NCBI GenBank assembly: GCA_965208385.1
Contig: CBDBOO010000105.1
Location: 1-64,000, forward strand
DNA length: 64,000 nucleotides
Origin: Endozoicomonas sp965208385
GTDB taxonomy: Bacteria; Pseudomonadota; Gammaproteobacteria; Pseudomonadales; Endozoicomonadaceae
Reading direction: 5' to 3'
How positions within the stretch are numbered: the first letter of the stretch is position 1; every line of letters begins with the position of its first letter. Of the stretch, positions 43,971-53,468 are shown one piece after another. The translations under genes and the position numbers were made by a program. The notes beneath the pieces are model-generated. The model made no database searches. It was given only the letters and a program-made list of their open reading frames with translations, and was not told the origin of the DNA.

Positions 43971-45467
43971 CAATGGCACTGACTTAAGCCTTCTTACCTT
44001 GATATTCTAAGAGTCTGCGCGCCTGCGCCCTTGGGTGTTGAAGTCTTTTATGGGGTTTTGGCCGTCTTTTAATCGCTCTCGGTTCTTTTCGCCCCGGTCG
44101 ATCGCCCACGATATGTTCCGAAGCAATTTGCACCATACTGTCAACCAGTGTTGATAGCAATTCGGTTGTCGCCTGTAGCAGAAGCACGTGAAAGACTTGA
44201 ATGGTTTCCTGAGCCGCTTTAAAGCTTATTTGTCGTGGCAGGTTTTTGAGCTTTACTGCCGCTCGTGCCATTAATGAGCGTATCAAATTATAAACCAACA
44301 GGTGCACCGTGATTTCCTTCCTGACCATTTGCGGAGTCTTGCAGCGCAGTATATCCATCGCCATAAGGGATTTGATGGATCGAAAATCCAGCTCTACATG
44401 CCAACGTGCCAGATAAAGACTGACTATCTCGGATCGTGTGTATTCCTCTGCGTTCAGCAGGGTAGTCACGATTATTCGTTTTTTGTTTTTAATCACTCGG
44501 ACAGTCAATTCTTTGGGCACCCATCGCTGGTAGTACTCACGGCTCATCCAGCTTGGGCGGGCTGGTTTTAACAGACGTATTAAGCCGTCTTTCTTTCCCA
44601 GTTTCTGGTCGCATTTTCGGAGATCAACGTGCCGGGCACCATTTTTTTCAAATACAACGTCTACGCCACCTAATTGCAACAGTGCTATCAGGAGGTAATT
44701 CTCAAAAATAGCATCACCCAGCAGGATGTCGTTCGTTTTAAGATGGCTCAAAAGCTGTCTGAACAAAGCAACCTCCCCCGTCTTTTTGCCTTTGCAGGGA
44801 GCCACTGCGTACGAAAGTATTGCGCCACTGCCCAACACCGACAGAATTTCTATTCTCAGCAGCGGATTACCAACCCCTTTTTTTGAGCACCATGTTGAGG
44901 GTAAGCACTCTGGTTTTCAGTAGTGTCTGGCATCGAAAGCGTAGAGCCGTCCGTCATAATGACTCGGCGATTATGCCATGCCCACGACTCAGGGCTGGCG
45001 CTGTCCAGATTGTCTCCTGACTCCGTCAAAAGAGCTTTGATGCTGGGTTCCGTAAGTCGCAATCTGGCCTTGCAATATGCGCTGTTGCGGGTCGTATTCG
45101 CTTTCTTCCCCATAGCAATTTGATCTCTGGCGTCAGAGATTAGGGTGTTACGGCAGGATTTATTTTCGCCCGCAACCTGCTGCATAAACAGACTGAGGGT
45201 TTTCGATGGCGGATAGTTTCTAACTCTACCGCCAATGTACTGAGACTTGAAATTTTCAAGATTATCCTGAGTAAGCACGCTGGAAAGATTGTCGTCACCT
45301 GTCTGTGCGTACTGTTTAAGGACATCGCCAGCAAGGTTGAAGTATTCTGGGCTAAACTTGGTCATGGCTTGCTCGGGGAGAGGAAATGTATACGACTTTT
45401 ATAGTCGATTTTCTTCTTGGGCAAGCCTTGTTATTTCTGGGTTGGATTCCTTAAGTCAGTGCCATTG
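43971..45467 (-). mobile_element. 1497-bp IS4-type element inserted in the IS30 transposase
   Basis: Inverted repeats CAATGGCACTGACTTAAG are perfect over 18 bases at both ends, and CCCTATGAAG is duplicated on either side (43961-43970 and 45468-45477), a 10-bp target duplication as expected for IS4-type transposition. A second member of the same element begins at 63591 in the opposite orientation. Confidence 0.93.
43984..45365 (-). CDS. IS4-type transposase in two frames joined by an A_AAA_AAG slippery heptamer
   Basis: The first frame (169 residues from 45365, MTKFSPEYFNLAGDVLKQYA) ends at 44856, shortly after AQKKGLVIRC. The rest (GNPLLRIEILSVLGSGAILSYAV, KGKKTGE, then the DDE core with YLARWHVELDFRSIKSLM, the Y-R-E-K type segment) is in the -1 frame and ends at 43984. 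The switch falls exactly on CAA AAA AAG GGG, in which A AAA AAG is the classical -1 slippery heptamer in the zero frame. A programmed frameshift would give about 460 residues. A simple indel in a homopolymer run is the alternative, since most IS4 members use one frame. Confidence 0.8.
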
Positions 45468-45544
45468 CCCTATGAAGCATTTAAAGAGTTAACTGGAATA
45501 GATGCAAGAAAAGTCACAGGTTATGCATTTATTACTTGAATGCA

Positions 45545-45912
45545 GGTTCTATACATCTTAGGTAGATCGTATGTAGGTCATATGGTAGATAAGAGGTATT
45601 AAGCAGGCTGTTGCTTTGTGAAGATATTATATCAAGCGCATTTTTGTATTTTTCAATACCTGCAGGACAAAAAATGCTGACGCATGGGCCGTTATACAGT
45701 CAGAATTAAGACGAAGAAAGAGGTGTAAGCTTCCGACGGAAGGAAGAAAGTAATTATACACCTGTAGATACCTGCCCCCAGTGCTGAAAAAGTTCAGTTG
45801 TTGCTACACTGTAAGCCATGCACGGGTTTGCTGTCCGAATTTTATGAGAAAGCAACTGGTGTGGTACTTTTAAGGGATATCTGCAGTTGATAAGAACAGG
45901 GCATTAGGAAAT
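45545..45912. other. Intergenic region between the IS30 and the epimerase gene
   Basis: About 370 bases without a gene. A structured stretch at about 45721-45763 has AGGTGTA pairing with TACACCT outside an inner CTTCC-GAC-GGAAG hairpin, which could be a leader element for the next gene. A weak promoter-like pair (TTGCTACACTGTAAG) lies near 45806. Confidence 0.45.
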
Positions 45913-46821
45913 ATGCAATTCTTGATTACAGGTGGAACCGGATTTATCGGACGAGGACTGGTCACGAGATTACTTCAGGATGGTCATGGAGTCACTGTTG
46001 TAAGCCGGCAGGATACGAAATCTGTTCAGGGATTATTTCCTGCAGGGATCAAAACGGTCAGTGCTATTACGGCCGTTAATCCTGCATTATTTTTTGACAC
46101 GGTAATTAACCTCGCCGGGGAAGGAATCCTTGATAAGCGATGGAGCGCTGTCCGTAAACAGCAGCTTTTGAGTAGCCGGGTGGATATCACTGCCGAACTG
46201 ATCGATCTGATGGAACGAATGGAAAACAGGCCAAGGCAGTTTATAAGTGGCTCCGCAGTTGGCTTTTATGGCTCTCAGTCCAGTGCAGAGTCTCTGGATG
46301 AGGGCGCAGAACCAGGAAAAGGTTTTGCTGCAAATCTGTGTGAGCAATGGGAGCGAGTTGCCCTGCGGGCAAAAATACTGGGAGTGAGAACCAGTATTGT
46401 CAGGACAGGTGTAGTGCTGCATCCGGACGGTGGTGCATTGCAAAGAATGCTACCTCTTTTCCGTTTTGGTCTGGGTGGGCCAGTAGGAAATGGCCGTCAA
46501 ATGATGTCCTGGATTCACAGACAGGATATGATTAATTTATTACTGTTTATGGTAAATACTCCAGGAGTTGAAGGGGTTTTTAATGCCACCGCCTCCAGCC
46601 CGGTTAGTAATAAAGAGTTTGCTTCAGTGCTGTCCAGAACACTCCATAGACCCAGCCTTTTTTCTATGCCTTCCTCTGTTCTGAACTTTTTGCTGGGTGA
46701 ATCGGCCATGTTACTCACCGAAGGTCAGGCAGCTCTGCCTGTGGCCATTGAAAAGGCAGGATTTAAGTTTTCGTATCCAACTTTAGAAGAAGCGCTTGAG
46801 CAACTATTGAACGGCGATTAA
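45913..46821 (+). CDS. TIGR01777-type NAD-dependent epimerase/SDR-like protein (YfcH family)
   Basis: A 302-residue extended SDR protein. ITGGTGFIGRGLVTRLLQDGH binds the nucleotide, VINLAGEGILDKRWSAVRKQQLLSSRV is the family-specific stretch, and GSAVGFYG plus the C-terminal SVLNFLLGESAMLLTEGQ segment match the TIGR01777/YfcH group. The members have a conserved fold, but their substrate is not established. It stands alone, about 110 bases before the ABC exporter. Confidence 0.9.
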   Translation: MQFLITGGTGFIGRGLVTRLLQDGHGVTVVSRQDTKSVQGLFPAGIKTVSAITAVNPALFFDTVINLAGEGILDKRWSAVRKQQLLSSRVDITAELIDLMERMENRPRQFISGSAVGFYGSQSSAESLDEGAEPGKGFAANLCEQWERVALRAKILGVRTSIVRTGVVLHPDGGALQRMLPLFRFGLGGPVGNGRQMMSWIHRQDMINLLLFMVNTPGVEGVFNATASSPVSNKEFASVLSRTLHRPSLFSMPSSVLNFLLGESAMLLTEGQAALPVAIEKAGFKFSYPTLEEALEQLLNGD

Positions 46822-46941
46822 TCTACCCCTGATTTTATTGTTTATAAGAATAAAAAGATTATTTTATATCGAAATTTGTAATAAACTGCCGGGTTCATTT
46901 CATCAAATCTTGATGGAAAAAGTTCATCATGGTTGAGGACG

Positions 46942-47862
46942 ATGACCCAGGCATTAACAATATCCAATCTTAAAAAAACCTATGACGGCGGCTTTGAAGC
47001 CCTGAAAGGTATAGATCTTTCGGTTGCAGAAGGCGATTTCTTCGCATTGTTAGGTCCAAATGGTGCTGGAAAATCAACCATCATCGGCATTATTTCATCA
47101 CTGGTCCGTAAAACCTCGGGCGAAGTGACCATCTTTAATCACAATATTGATAAAGAGCTGGTAAAAGCCAAGCGGGCTCTGGGTGTTGTTCCACAGGAGT
47201 TTAATTTTAACCAGTTTGAAAAAGTGGAAGACGTTTTGACCTGTCAGGCCGGCTACTATGGTCTCAGTCTGGCACGGTCTCGCCCCAGGGTTCACCATTA
47301 TCTGAAGAAGCTGGGGTTGTGGGATAAACGTGATACTCAGTCTCGAATGCTCTCTGGTGGTATGAAGCGTCGGCTGATGATTGCCCGTGCATTAATTCAT
47401 GAGCCCAGAATACTTATCCTCGATGAACCTACGGCGGGTGTTGATATTGAGTTGCGACGCAGCCTCTGGGAATTTATTCAGGAGATAAACAACAATGGCA
47501 CAACCATTATTCTGACAACCCATTATCTGGAAGAAGCTGAGCAGTTGTGCCGGAATATAGCCATTATTGATCAGGGCGAAATTGTTGAAAATACCAGCAT
47601 GAGAGCATTGTTGAGTCAGTTGCAGCAGGAGAGTTTTGTTCTTGATCTTCGAGAGCCAGTGGGAAATATTCCATCATTTGCCGGATATCGGGTTAAAAAA
47701 ATGGACAGCAGTAGTCTGGAAGTAGAAGTGGATAAAGGGAAGGGCGTCAATGAACTTTTCAGACAGCTCAGCGACTATAAAATTGAAGTAGCCAGTATGA
47801 GAAATAAATCCAACCGACTGGAAGAGCTGTTCGTTAATCTAACCCAGGGAGAGAGTAAATAA
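46942..47862 (+). CDS. ABC-2 type exporter ATP-binding protein (YadG-like)
   Basis: About 306 residues from the ATG at 46942 (GAGG five bases upstream; a TTG start at 46933 is also in frame). Walker A is LLGPNGAGKST, the signature is MLSGGMKRRLMIARAL, Walker B is RILILDEPTAG, and the H-loop His is in LTTHYLEEAEQL. The C-terminal 70 residues form a small accessory region. It is coupled to the permease by a TAATG overlap. YadG/YadH-type exporters are widespread; their substrate is not known. Confidence 0.93.
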   Translation: MTQALTISNLKKTYDGGFEALKGIDLSVAEGDFFALLGPNGAGKSTIIGIISSLVRKTSGEVTIFNHNIDKELVKAKRALGVVPQEFNFNQFEKVEDVLTCQAGYYGLSLARSRPRVHHYLKKLGLWDKRDTQSRMLSGGMKRRLMIARALIHEPRILILDEPTAGVDIELRRSLWEFIQEINNNGTTIILTTHYLEEAEQLCRNIAIIDQGEIVENTSMRALLSQLQQESFVLDLREPVGNIPSFAGYRVKKMDSSSLEVEVDKGKGVNELFRQLSDYKIEVASMRNKSNRLEELFVNLTQGESK

Positions 47863-48641
47863 TGTCAGAATGGCAGTATAACTGGGTTGCATTCCATACC
47901 ATCTTTGTTAAAGAAATTCGCCGGTTTATGCGAATCTGGCCACAGACGCTCTTACCTCCCGCTATCACCATGGCTTTGTATTTTGTCATTTTTGGAGCCG
48001 TCATCGGTGACAGAATCGGGCCGATGAGTGGCTTCGATTATATGACGTATGTTGTTCCCGGTCTGGTAATGATGTCGGTCATTACCAACAGTTTCAGTAA
48101 TGTAGCCTCCAGCTTTTTCAGTAACAAGTTTCAGCGAAGTATTGAAGAGTTGCTGGTATCTCCGGTACCAAACTGGATCATTCTTCTGGGCTACGTGATG
48201 GGCGGCGTTGCCCGTGGTGTTATCACGGGAGTGATTGTCATGGCGCTGGGATTATTCTTTGTAGAACTTAATGTACATAACATTCTGATTACTATGCTGG
48301 CCGTGATTATGACCGCCATGCTGTTTGCGCTGGGCGGATTTATTAATGCTATTTTTGCCCGAAAGTTTGATGACGTATCCATAATCCCAACGTTCATACT
48401 GACGCCAATGACCTATCTTGGGGGTGTTTTTTACTCTATAGAAGTGTTGCCTGAGCTCTGGCAGAAAGTTTCCATGCTGAATCCTATTCTGTATCAGGTG
48501 AATGCTTTCCGGTATGGCATTCTGGGTGAGGCTGGTGGTATAGATGTTAATACCGCATTTACAGTGATGGCTCTGGCAATCCTTGTTCTGGGCTCATACA
48601 GCTTATACTTGCTGAAGTCAGGCAAAGGGCTGAGAAGCTGA
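47862..48641 (+). CDS. ABC-2 type transporter permease (YadH-like)
   Basis: A 259-residue membrane protein with six hydrophobic segments in the ABC2 membrane fold. An amphipathic start (TIFVKEIRRFMRIWPQTLLPP) is followed by the conserved YVVPGLVMMSVITNSFSNVASSFF region and MTYLGGVFYSIEVLPELWQ before the last helices. Its start overlaps the stop of the ATPase gene, so both form one transporter, most likely as a homodimer of each subunit. Confidence 0.93.
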   Translation: MSEWQYNWVAFHTIFVKEIRRFMRIWPQTLLPPAITMALYFVIFGAVIGDRIGPMSGFDYMTYVVPGLVMMSVITNSFSNVASSFFSNKFQRSIEELLVSPVPNWIILLGYVMGGVARGVITGVIVMALGLFFVELNVHNILITMLAVIMTAMLFALGGFINAIFARKFDDVSIIPTFILTPMTYLGGVFYSIEVLPELWQKVSMLNPILYQVNAFRYGILGEAGGIDVNTAFTVMALAILVLGSYSLYLLKSGKGLRS

Positions 48642-48676
48642 TTTGTTCATCCGGTTCATTCTCGTGAGACAGTATT

Positions 48677-49501
48677 ATGAACAATGTATTAGATGACTCA
48701 CCACTGGGGAAATCCAGTCAGTATGAGAGTCGGTATAATCCGAAGCTACTCTTCCCTATTTCACGCAGTGAAAAGCGTGAAGAACTGGGAATGGATCCTG
48801 ATCACTTGCCATTTTTCGGGCGTGATCTCTGGTACGGATACGAGCTCTCCTGGTTAAACACGTCTGGTAAGCCAGTGGTTCGGGTCGCTCGGTTTGAGTT
48901 GTCCTGCGACTCTGATTTCTTGATTGAATCCAAATCATTCAAGTTGTATTTGAATTCATTTAACCAGACACAGTTTGAGTCAGATTCGGTGGTGAGAGAT
49001 GTGTTGGAAAAAGACCTGGGTGAGATAGCACAGTCTCAGGTTAGCGTTGAATTAATGAGCGTTGAGCAGTCTGAAGTATTGGGGTTTGAATCAGCGCCAG
49101 GCACGAATGTGGATGAGCTTGATGTGACTGTTGCTGCATACAACTATGATTCCTCTCTTCTCAGAAAAGCGGAGGGGCGAGTGTCTGAAACGATCAACAC
49201 TCATCTTCTTAAATCCAATTGTCCGGTGACCGGGCAGCCGGACTGGGGAACCCTGGTTGTTAGTTATTCCGGTGAAGCCGTGGAGCATGAGTCTTTTCTG
49301 CGGTATATCTGTTCATTCAGGAATCATCAGGAATTCCATGAGCAGTGTGTTGAGCGGGTTTTTACTGACTTGCAATCACATTTTGAGCTGGATGAATTGA
49401 CTGTATATGCCCAGTACCTCAGACGTGGGGGATTAGATATCAATCCATGGCGGAGTACTACCCAGATTCAGCCGCAAGCGATTCGATTAATCAGGCAGTA
49501 G
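48677..49501 (+). CDS. queF: NADPH-dependent 7-cyano-7-deazaguanine reductase
   Basis: A 274-residue two-domain T-fold enzyme that reduces preQ0 to preQ1 in queuosine synthesis. LGKSSQYESRYNPKLLFPI is the typical start of the long proteobacterial form. The catalytic Cys is in KSNCPVTGQPDWGTL, the substrate Glu is in EAVEHESFLRYICSFRNHQEFHEQC, and the C terminus is YLRRGGLDINPWRS. It starts 35 bases after the ABC permease; no riboswitch fits in that gap. Confidence 0.95.
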   Translation: MNNVLDDSPLGKSSQYESRYNPKLLFPISRSEKREELGMDPDHLPFFGRDLWYGYELSWLNTSGKPVVRVARFELSCDSDFLIESKSFKLYLNSFNQTQFESDSVVRDVLEKDLGEIAQSQVSVELMSVEQSEVLGFESAPGTNVDELDVTVAAYNYDSSLLRKAEGRVSETINTHLLKSNCPVTGQPDWGTLVVSYSGEAVEHESFLRYICSFRNHQEFHEQCVERVFTDLQSHFELDELTVYAQYLRRGGLDINPWRSTTQIQPQAIRLIRQ

Positions 49502-49548
49502 TTTTATCGGAGCGTCATGTCATGGAGGAATCTGGATGTGGCGCTTTT

Positions 49549-50937
49549 TTATACCGTCTCTTTTTCTTTCAGTTTTTTCAGGGCTTCATTCAGGGTAGAC
49601 ATGATTCGTTTTCGATCGTAGTCATCGATGTCAGTGGTATCCAGGGTAATTGAAAACCCTTTGGTATCATGTTCAAAATAACTTTTCTGCGATCCCATAT
49701 TACGACGAAGGTCGAGTACTTTGTATGTAGGTACCGGTCGAATAAAACCTTTAACCTGTATCTCGCCCATCGCCCTGCAGAGCACTATATCTTTCACCAG
49801 GGACCAGGTTTCGTGGGACAGAAGAATCTGATTGGGCAAGGCAGCGCTTTCGAGGCGGCTGGCAAGGTTTACTTCCCGGCCAATCAAGGTGTAATCCATT
49901 CTGGATTCGGCGCCAAAGTTTCCCACAGTGCAGTAACCTGTATTAATACCAATACGAATAGCCATGGGTGTTTCAATGCCTTTGGTTGACCATTGTTGTC
50001 TCAGAATCTGCATTTGTTTCTGCATTTCAATGGCCATGGATACTGCGGCTAATGCATCTTTCTTGGGGCCTCGACTTTTTGGGTCACCAAAAAATATCAT
50101 TATACTGTCGCCAATAAACTTATCTATGGTTCCTCCGTGTTTCAGGGCAATGCGTGACATGGCATCAAGATAGCTGTTAAGGAGGTCAGTGAGAGCTTCT
50201 GCTTCCAGTTCCTCAGCGAGTTCTGTAAAGCCTTTGATATCAGAAAAAAAGACCGTTATCTTTTTTCGTTGATTTTCCAGTTTGACACTCTTTCTACCAG
50301 AAAAAATAGACTCCCATACTTGAGGTGACACATATTTCGACAAGCTGCTGACCAGAAAGGTAAAGCGCTGCTGTTGTTTTTTTGCTTCAAGGTGCAATTT
50401 TGTAAATGAGCTATGCCTGATGCGGATGATATTAGCCAGATAGCACATGTATATCAGCGTACATAAGAGAGTGGTTATGACGAGTTCTATTGGTGCTCTT
50501 GGTAATATTTTCAGTGGGTAAACATAAAATGTCAGAGCCATTGTAGCTATAGACGTAGGCAAAATCATGAATATTGCCAGTAATCCATATTCCAGAATGC
50601 TGGTTGAAATCAGCATCATCAAAGCAAGAATAGCTGTTTCAACAGGTAATCCGGTCAAAATTATCAAAATACCCAGGTTTACAGAATCGGCAAAAACTAA
50701 AGCAGTTGTCATTTTTCGTGTCTTGCTGGCAAAGGCAAATGAGAGCAGATACTTCGAAACAAAAGGAAAAAACAGCAGATACAGCAAGGTAGTTATATGG
50801 AATTTGGAAATGTACTCAATGTAGATCGCAAAACCAGAAGTGATCGCAAGCGTCAGATAGGCAAGCACCCTGGGAGCCAGATAATGATGTCTGGTTTTTT
50901 CTGGTTCTAAATGATTTGGCGAAGCGCTGGGATCCAT
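49549..50937 (-). CDS. Membrane-anchored class III adenylate/guanylate cyclase
   Basis: A 462-residue protein. About six hydrophobic segments fill the first 190 residues, then a short linker leads to a class III cyclase domain: ITVFFSDIKGFTELAEELE with the first metal-binding Asp, then IDKFIGDSIMIFFGDP with the second, IRIGINTGYCTVGNFG, and DYTLIGREVNLASRLE. All catalytic positions that I can judge are intact, so it likely makes cAMP (or cGMP) in response to a membrane signal. In a PTS-rich region it may be part of catabolite control, though EIIA-Glc acts on class I enzymes in enterics. Confidence 0.9.
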   Translation of the reverse strand: MDPSASPNHLEPEKTRHHYLAPRVLAYLTLAITSGFAIYIEYISKFHITTLLYLLFFPFVSKYLLSFAFASKTRKMTTALVFADSVNLGILIILTGLPVETAILALMMLISTSILEYGLLAIFMILPTSIATMALTFYVYPLKILPRAPIELVITTLLCTLIYMCYLANIIRIRHSSFTKLHLEAKKQQQRFTFLVSSLSKYVSPQVWESIFSGRKSVKLENQRKKITVFFSDIKGFTELAEELEAEALTDLLNSYLDAMSRIALKHGGTIDKFIGDSIMIFFGDPKSRGPKKDALAAVSMAIEMQKQMQILRQQWSTKGIETPMAIRIGINTGYCTVGNFGAESRMDYTLIGREVNLASRLESAALPNQILLSHETWSLVKDIVLCRAMGEIQVKGFIRPVPTYKVLDLRRNMGSQKSYFEHDTKGFSITLDTTDIDDYDRKRIMSTLNEALKKLKEKETV

Positions 50938-51410
50938 ATGGCTGGTTTTTGTGTTCAGTATTATTGTAATTGATTCAATGTCTTACATATTAACTACTTG
51001 GTATTATTGTGCAATCTAAACCATGGGTATTTACCTGAGTTTATTGTGTATTTTTTAATACTGATACGACAGTCGTAGCCAATAAATAGCTGGTATCATA
51101 GTTTATCTGACTGCGGGGAGGCTAATACTATTTGCAGTATTTAGCTATTCTACCCTGAGAAAAATATTTTACGTTGCTGACATTATCTTGGAATAGCATG
51201 CGGTGTCACACAGCGATAAGTATTAGTTGAGCATGTGGTTTTGGTTGGCAGAAGGTGTCAGCAGAAGGTGTCATTTGATCCCCCTGAAAAATGGTTACAG
51301 CAGGGGGAATCGGAATTCAGAGATTTAATAATTAATAAAGTATCGGTCTGATTTTTGCGATCATCTCCCTGGTGGAAAAAAGCGTTGTAGTTTTGCCCAA
51401 TGCAGAACCG
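50938..51410. other. Intergenic region between the cyclase and ycgN
   Basis: About 470 bases without a supported gene. It contains a repeated CAGAAGGTGTCA pair (about 51249 and 51262) and a hairpin formed by CCCCCTG and CAGGGGG at about 51280-51308. No clear function. Confidence 0.45.
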
Positions 51411-51857
51411 TCATAACGCTGTGAGGGGGATAATGTAATCTTCCCATTTGTCCTCAGGAATAGTCAGCTCGGAGTGGGCAAATTCTCTTACGGAAATACC
51501 AGCCTGATGAACGCTTTCCTGTGAACCTGAAATGAGAGGGTGCCATTGTGGTAGCGTTTTTTTCTCCGCCAGTAAACGGTAAGCGCAGGATGATGGCAGC
51601 CAATGAAACTGTTCAAGGTTCTCAATGTTCAGTTTTGTACAACCAGGGACACGCTTTTTTCTGTTTGGATAATCCTTGCAGCGGCAGCTTTGCGTATCCA
51701 GTAATTTACAGGCAATGGCTGTATAGTAAACTTCATCGGTGTCTTCATCTTCCAATTTGTGGAGGCAGCATTTTCCACAGCCGTCACAGAGGCTCTCCCA
51801 TTCGCTGATTGACATTTCATGCAGTGATTTCGATTGCCAGAATGGACGTTCTGTCAT
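51411..51857 (-). CDS. YcgN-family (UPF0260) cysteine-cluster protein
   Basis: A 148-residue protein with eight-odd conserved Cys. WESLCDGCGKCCLHKLEDEDT near residue 22 and IACKLLDTQSCRCKDYPNRKKRVPGC are the CxxCxxCC-type metal-binding stretches of the YcgN/YkgJ group. It probably binds an iron-sulfur cluster or zinc; the role is unknown. Its start overlaps the end of the YcgL gene by four bases, as part of the rnd-ycgL-ycgN group that is conserved in gammaproteobacteria. Confidence 0.9.
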   Translation of the reverse strand: MTERPFWQSKSLHEMSISEWESLCDGCGKCCLHKLEDEDTDEVYYTAIACKLLDTQSCRCKDYPNRKKRVPGCTKLNIENLEQFHWLPSSCAYRLLAEKKTLPQWHPLISGSQESVHQAGISVREFAHSELTIPEDKWEDYIIPLTAL

Positions 51858-52153
51858 ATCGGATCATTCTTTGTCAGCAGCTCATCAGGCAGATGCTCTA
51901 TGTATTCGTCTTCAGGAGGAGGCATCTGTAAAAAATAGCCGGTTTCCTGTAATGATGAGATCACTTTTTCAGTATCAACCCGAGCCAGTTTTCTTTCTTT
52001 CGTCATGATCATATCCATGACGTGTACAGGTTTTCCGAATACTGCTTTCAAGGCTTCAGGTACAGCTTCAAGTTTCTCAGCCCTGTTTAGATACAGGTAC
52101 ATCTCATTCTTTTTAGGGCTTTTATATATGGATACCAGTAACTTCATTTTCAC
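51854..52153 (-). CDS. YcgL domain protein (UPF0745)
   Basis: A 99-residue protein beginning MKMKLLVSIYKSPKKNEMYLYL, with KLARVDTEKVISSLQETGYFLQMPPP. This matches the small YcgL alpha/beta fold found beside RNase D. Function is not established. Located between rnd and ycgN in the same direction, 58 bases after rnd. Confidence 0.88.
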   Translation of the reverse strand: MKMKLLVSIYKSPKKNEMYLYLNRAEKLEAVPEALKAVFGKPVHVMDMIMTKERKLARVDTEKVISSLQETGYFLQMPPPEDEYIEHLPDELLTKNDPI

Positions 52154-52211
52154 ACTCTATTTGTCTTGATATCAGGGTGATTATCACGGATTTGTTGTAA
52201 ACGGGGTTTCA

Positions 52212-53357
52212 TTATTGGGGTGTTTCCAGCTGCTTATTCAGTTGTTCAATCAATGGTTGGCCAATAATGGTACGACGCCAGCCCTTCAATGAATCCGGAA
52301 GCTCAAACTGTCCCGTTTCCAGCCAGATGCGCAGTATGGGTGTGGTCATCTTTCCTGACAACAGTAATTCTACTGGCAGCTCCAGACTTTCTGCCTGCTT
52401 GTTAATGATGAGCTTGACCTGTTTGCCAAAGTCCCTTGCTGATTTCGGTAAGGGGCCCGGTAAGACTTCTGGATGATTCTTTTGTGCAGTGGCACTGCTA
52501 CTACGAATGATGGATAACAGATTATCGCCATGCTTATTGGTAACACTATGTCTTAAATCCGGTATGTCTTGCAGTGCCCGGGCATTTTTAGGCTGATAGC
52601 GCGCCAGAGACCAGAGGCTGCCCTTTGGGATGACACGGTTGCGAGGGACATCTAATTTTCGGGATTCCAGTTCCCGGTACTCACAGAGGGCTTTTAAAAC
52701 AGCCAGCTGTTGAGGGTTTAATTGCCATGCCCGCTTGACCTCTTTCCAGGCCGTATCGGGTGTAGTAGCGTTTGTGTTTGTGGTCATGGCACTGCAATCT
52801 TCAAGCAGCCATTGCAGCTGTGGTTTCCCGGTTAATTCCTGAGTTAATAGTTTATACACATCAAGAAGATGAACTACGTCCAGGGCTGCGTAACGAACCT
52901 GGGCGTCCGTCAACGGTCTTTGTCTCCAATTGGAACGGGTTTCATCTTTGGGTAGGTCGATATTCATAAGCTTATTCAGCAGGCTTTGATAACCGAGAGA
53001 AAAGCCCAGTCCGGAAAATGCCGCCGCCAATTGCGTATCAAATAATGCTTTTGGAGAAGCGCCGGTCAGTATGCTGAATACTTCGAGGTCTTCGCTGCAG
53101 GCGTGCAATACTTTTACGAGTGTGTTGCTTTCTAGTATTTCCCTGAAAGGCTCCCATTGATCGATGGTCATTGGGTCTATCAGGAATATGTCTGTGCCTG
53201 TACCCAGTTGTATGAGCCCCGGCAGTGGATAAAAGGTGTCAGTACGAACAAACTCCGTATCCAGTGCGATGGCATCCAGTGAGTGCCATTGCTGGCAGTA
53301 ATGGGACAGGCTTTCATTGTCTGTAACCCAAAGGGGCTTTTGATGATCTGGAGTCAT
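52212..53357 (-). CDS. rnd: Ribonuclease D
   Basis: A 381-residue 3'-to-5' exoribonuclease that trims tRNA precursors. The DEDD catalytic residues are seen in AIALDTEFVRTDTFYP, VLHACSEDLEVF and the D-x3-D type YAALDVVHLLDVY, followed by an HRDC domain (NPQQLAVLKALCEYRELESRKLDVPRN) near residue 215. It is the first gene of the rnd-ycgL-ycgN group. The window's tRNA genes, which have encoded CCA, would be its natural substrates. Confidence 0.94.
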   Translation of the reverse strand: MTPDHQKPLWVTDNESLSHYCQQWHSLDAIALDTEFVRTDTFYPLPGLIQLGTGTDIFLIDPMTIDQWEPFREILESNTLVKVLHACSEDLEVFSILTGASPKALFDTQLAAAFSGLGFSLGYQSLLNKLMNIDLPKDETRSNWRQRPLTDAQVRYAALDVVHLLDVYKLLTQELTGKPQLQWLLEDCSAMTTNTNATTPDTAWKEVKRAWQLNPQQLAVLKALCEYRELESRKLDVPRNRVIPKGSLWSLARYQPKNARALQDIPDLRHSVTNKHGDNLLSIIRSSSATAQKNHPEVLPGPLPKSARDFGKQVKLIINKQAESLELPVELLLSGKMTTPILRIWLETGQFELPDSLKGWRRTIIGQPLIEQLNKQLETPQ

Positions 53358-53468
53358 ATTAACGGGTTCTGTTGTAAATCTTTATTATAAAGGCAGAAGT
53401 GCAGATGCCAAACCCGGACTGGATATATGTGAATTAATCTCAGGGTTACAGCAAAAAAAATCTATCGA

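Larger units (their letters stand above)
42873..45540 (+). pseudogene. IS30-family transposase, interrupted twice
   Basis: The N-terminal part (from ATG 42873, MAHLSFEERHYIEFQIRNGV, with the HTH SQNAISRKLGRSQATISREL) runs to HNRT near 43306. It resumes after the 164-bp MITE at about 43472 with GIPNRVGIEDRPEIANKRERVGDWEADTM, the DDE core with first Asp and YDNGKEF for the second. It continues to GYKTPYE at 43970, is cut by the IS4-type element, and ends after it with AFKELTGIDARKVTGYAFIT at 45540. All three pieces together form one complete IS30-type protein of about 320 residues. Confidence 0.9.
42468..45544 (+). mobile_element. IS30-family element with three nested insertions
   Basis: The outer ends are imperfect inverted repeats: TGCATTCGTATAATAAACGC at the left and, reversed, TGCATTCAAGTAATAAATGC at the right, with GCATAACC shared further in. 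Removing the three insertions with one copy of each target duplication (282, 173 and 1507 bases) leaves about 1115 bp, a normal IS30-family length. It carries one transposase gene on the + strand, now in pieces, so the element cannot move by itself. Confidence 0.85.
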
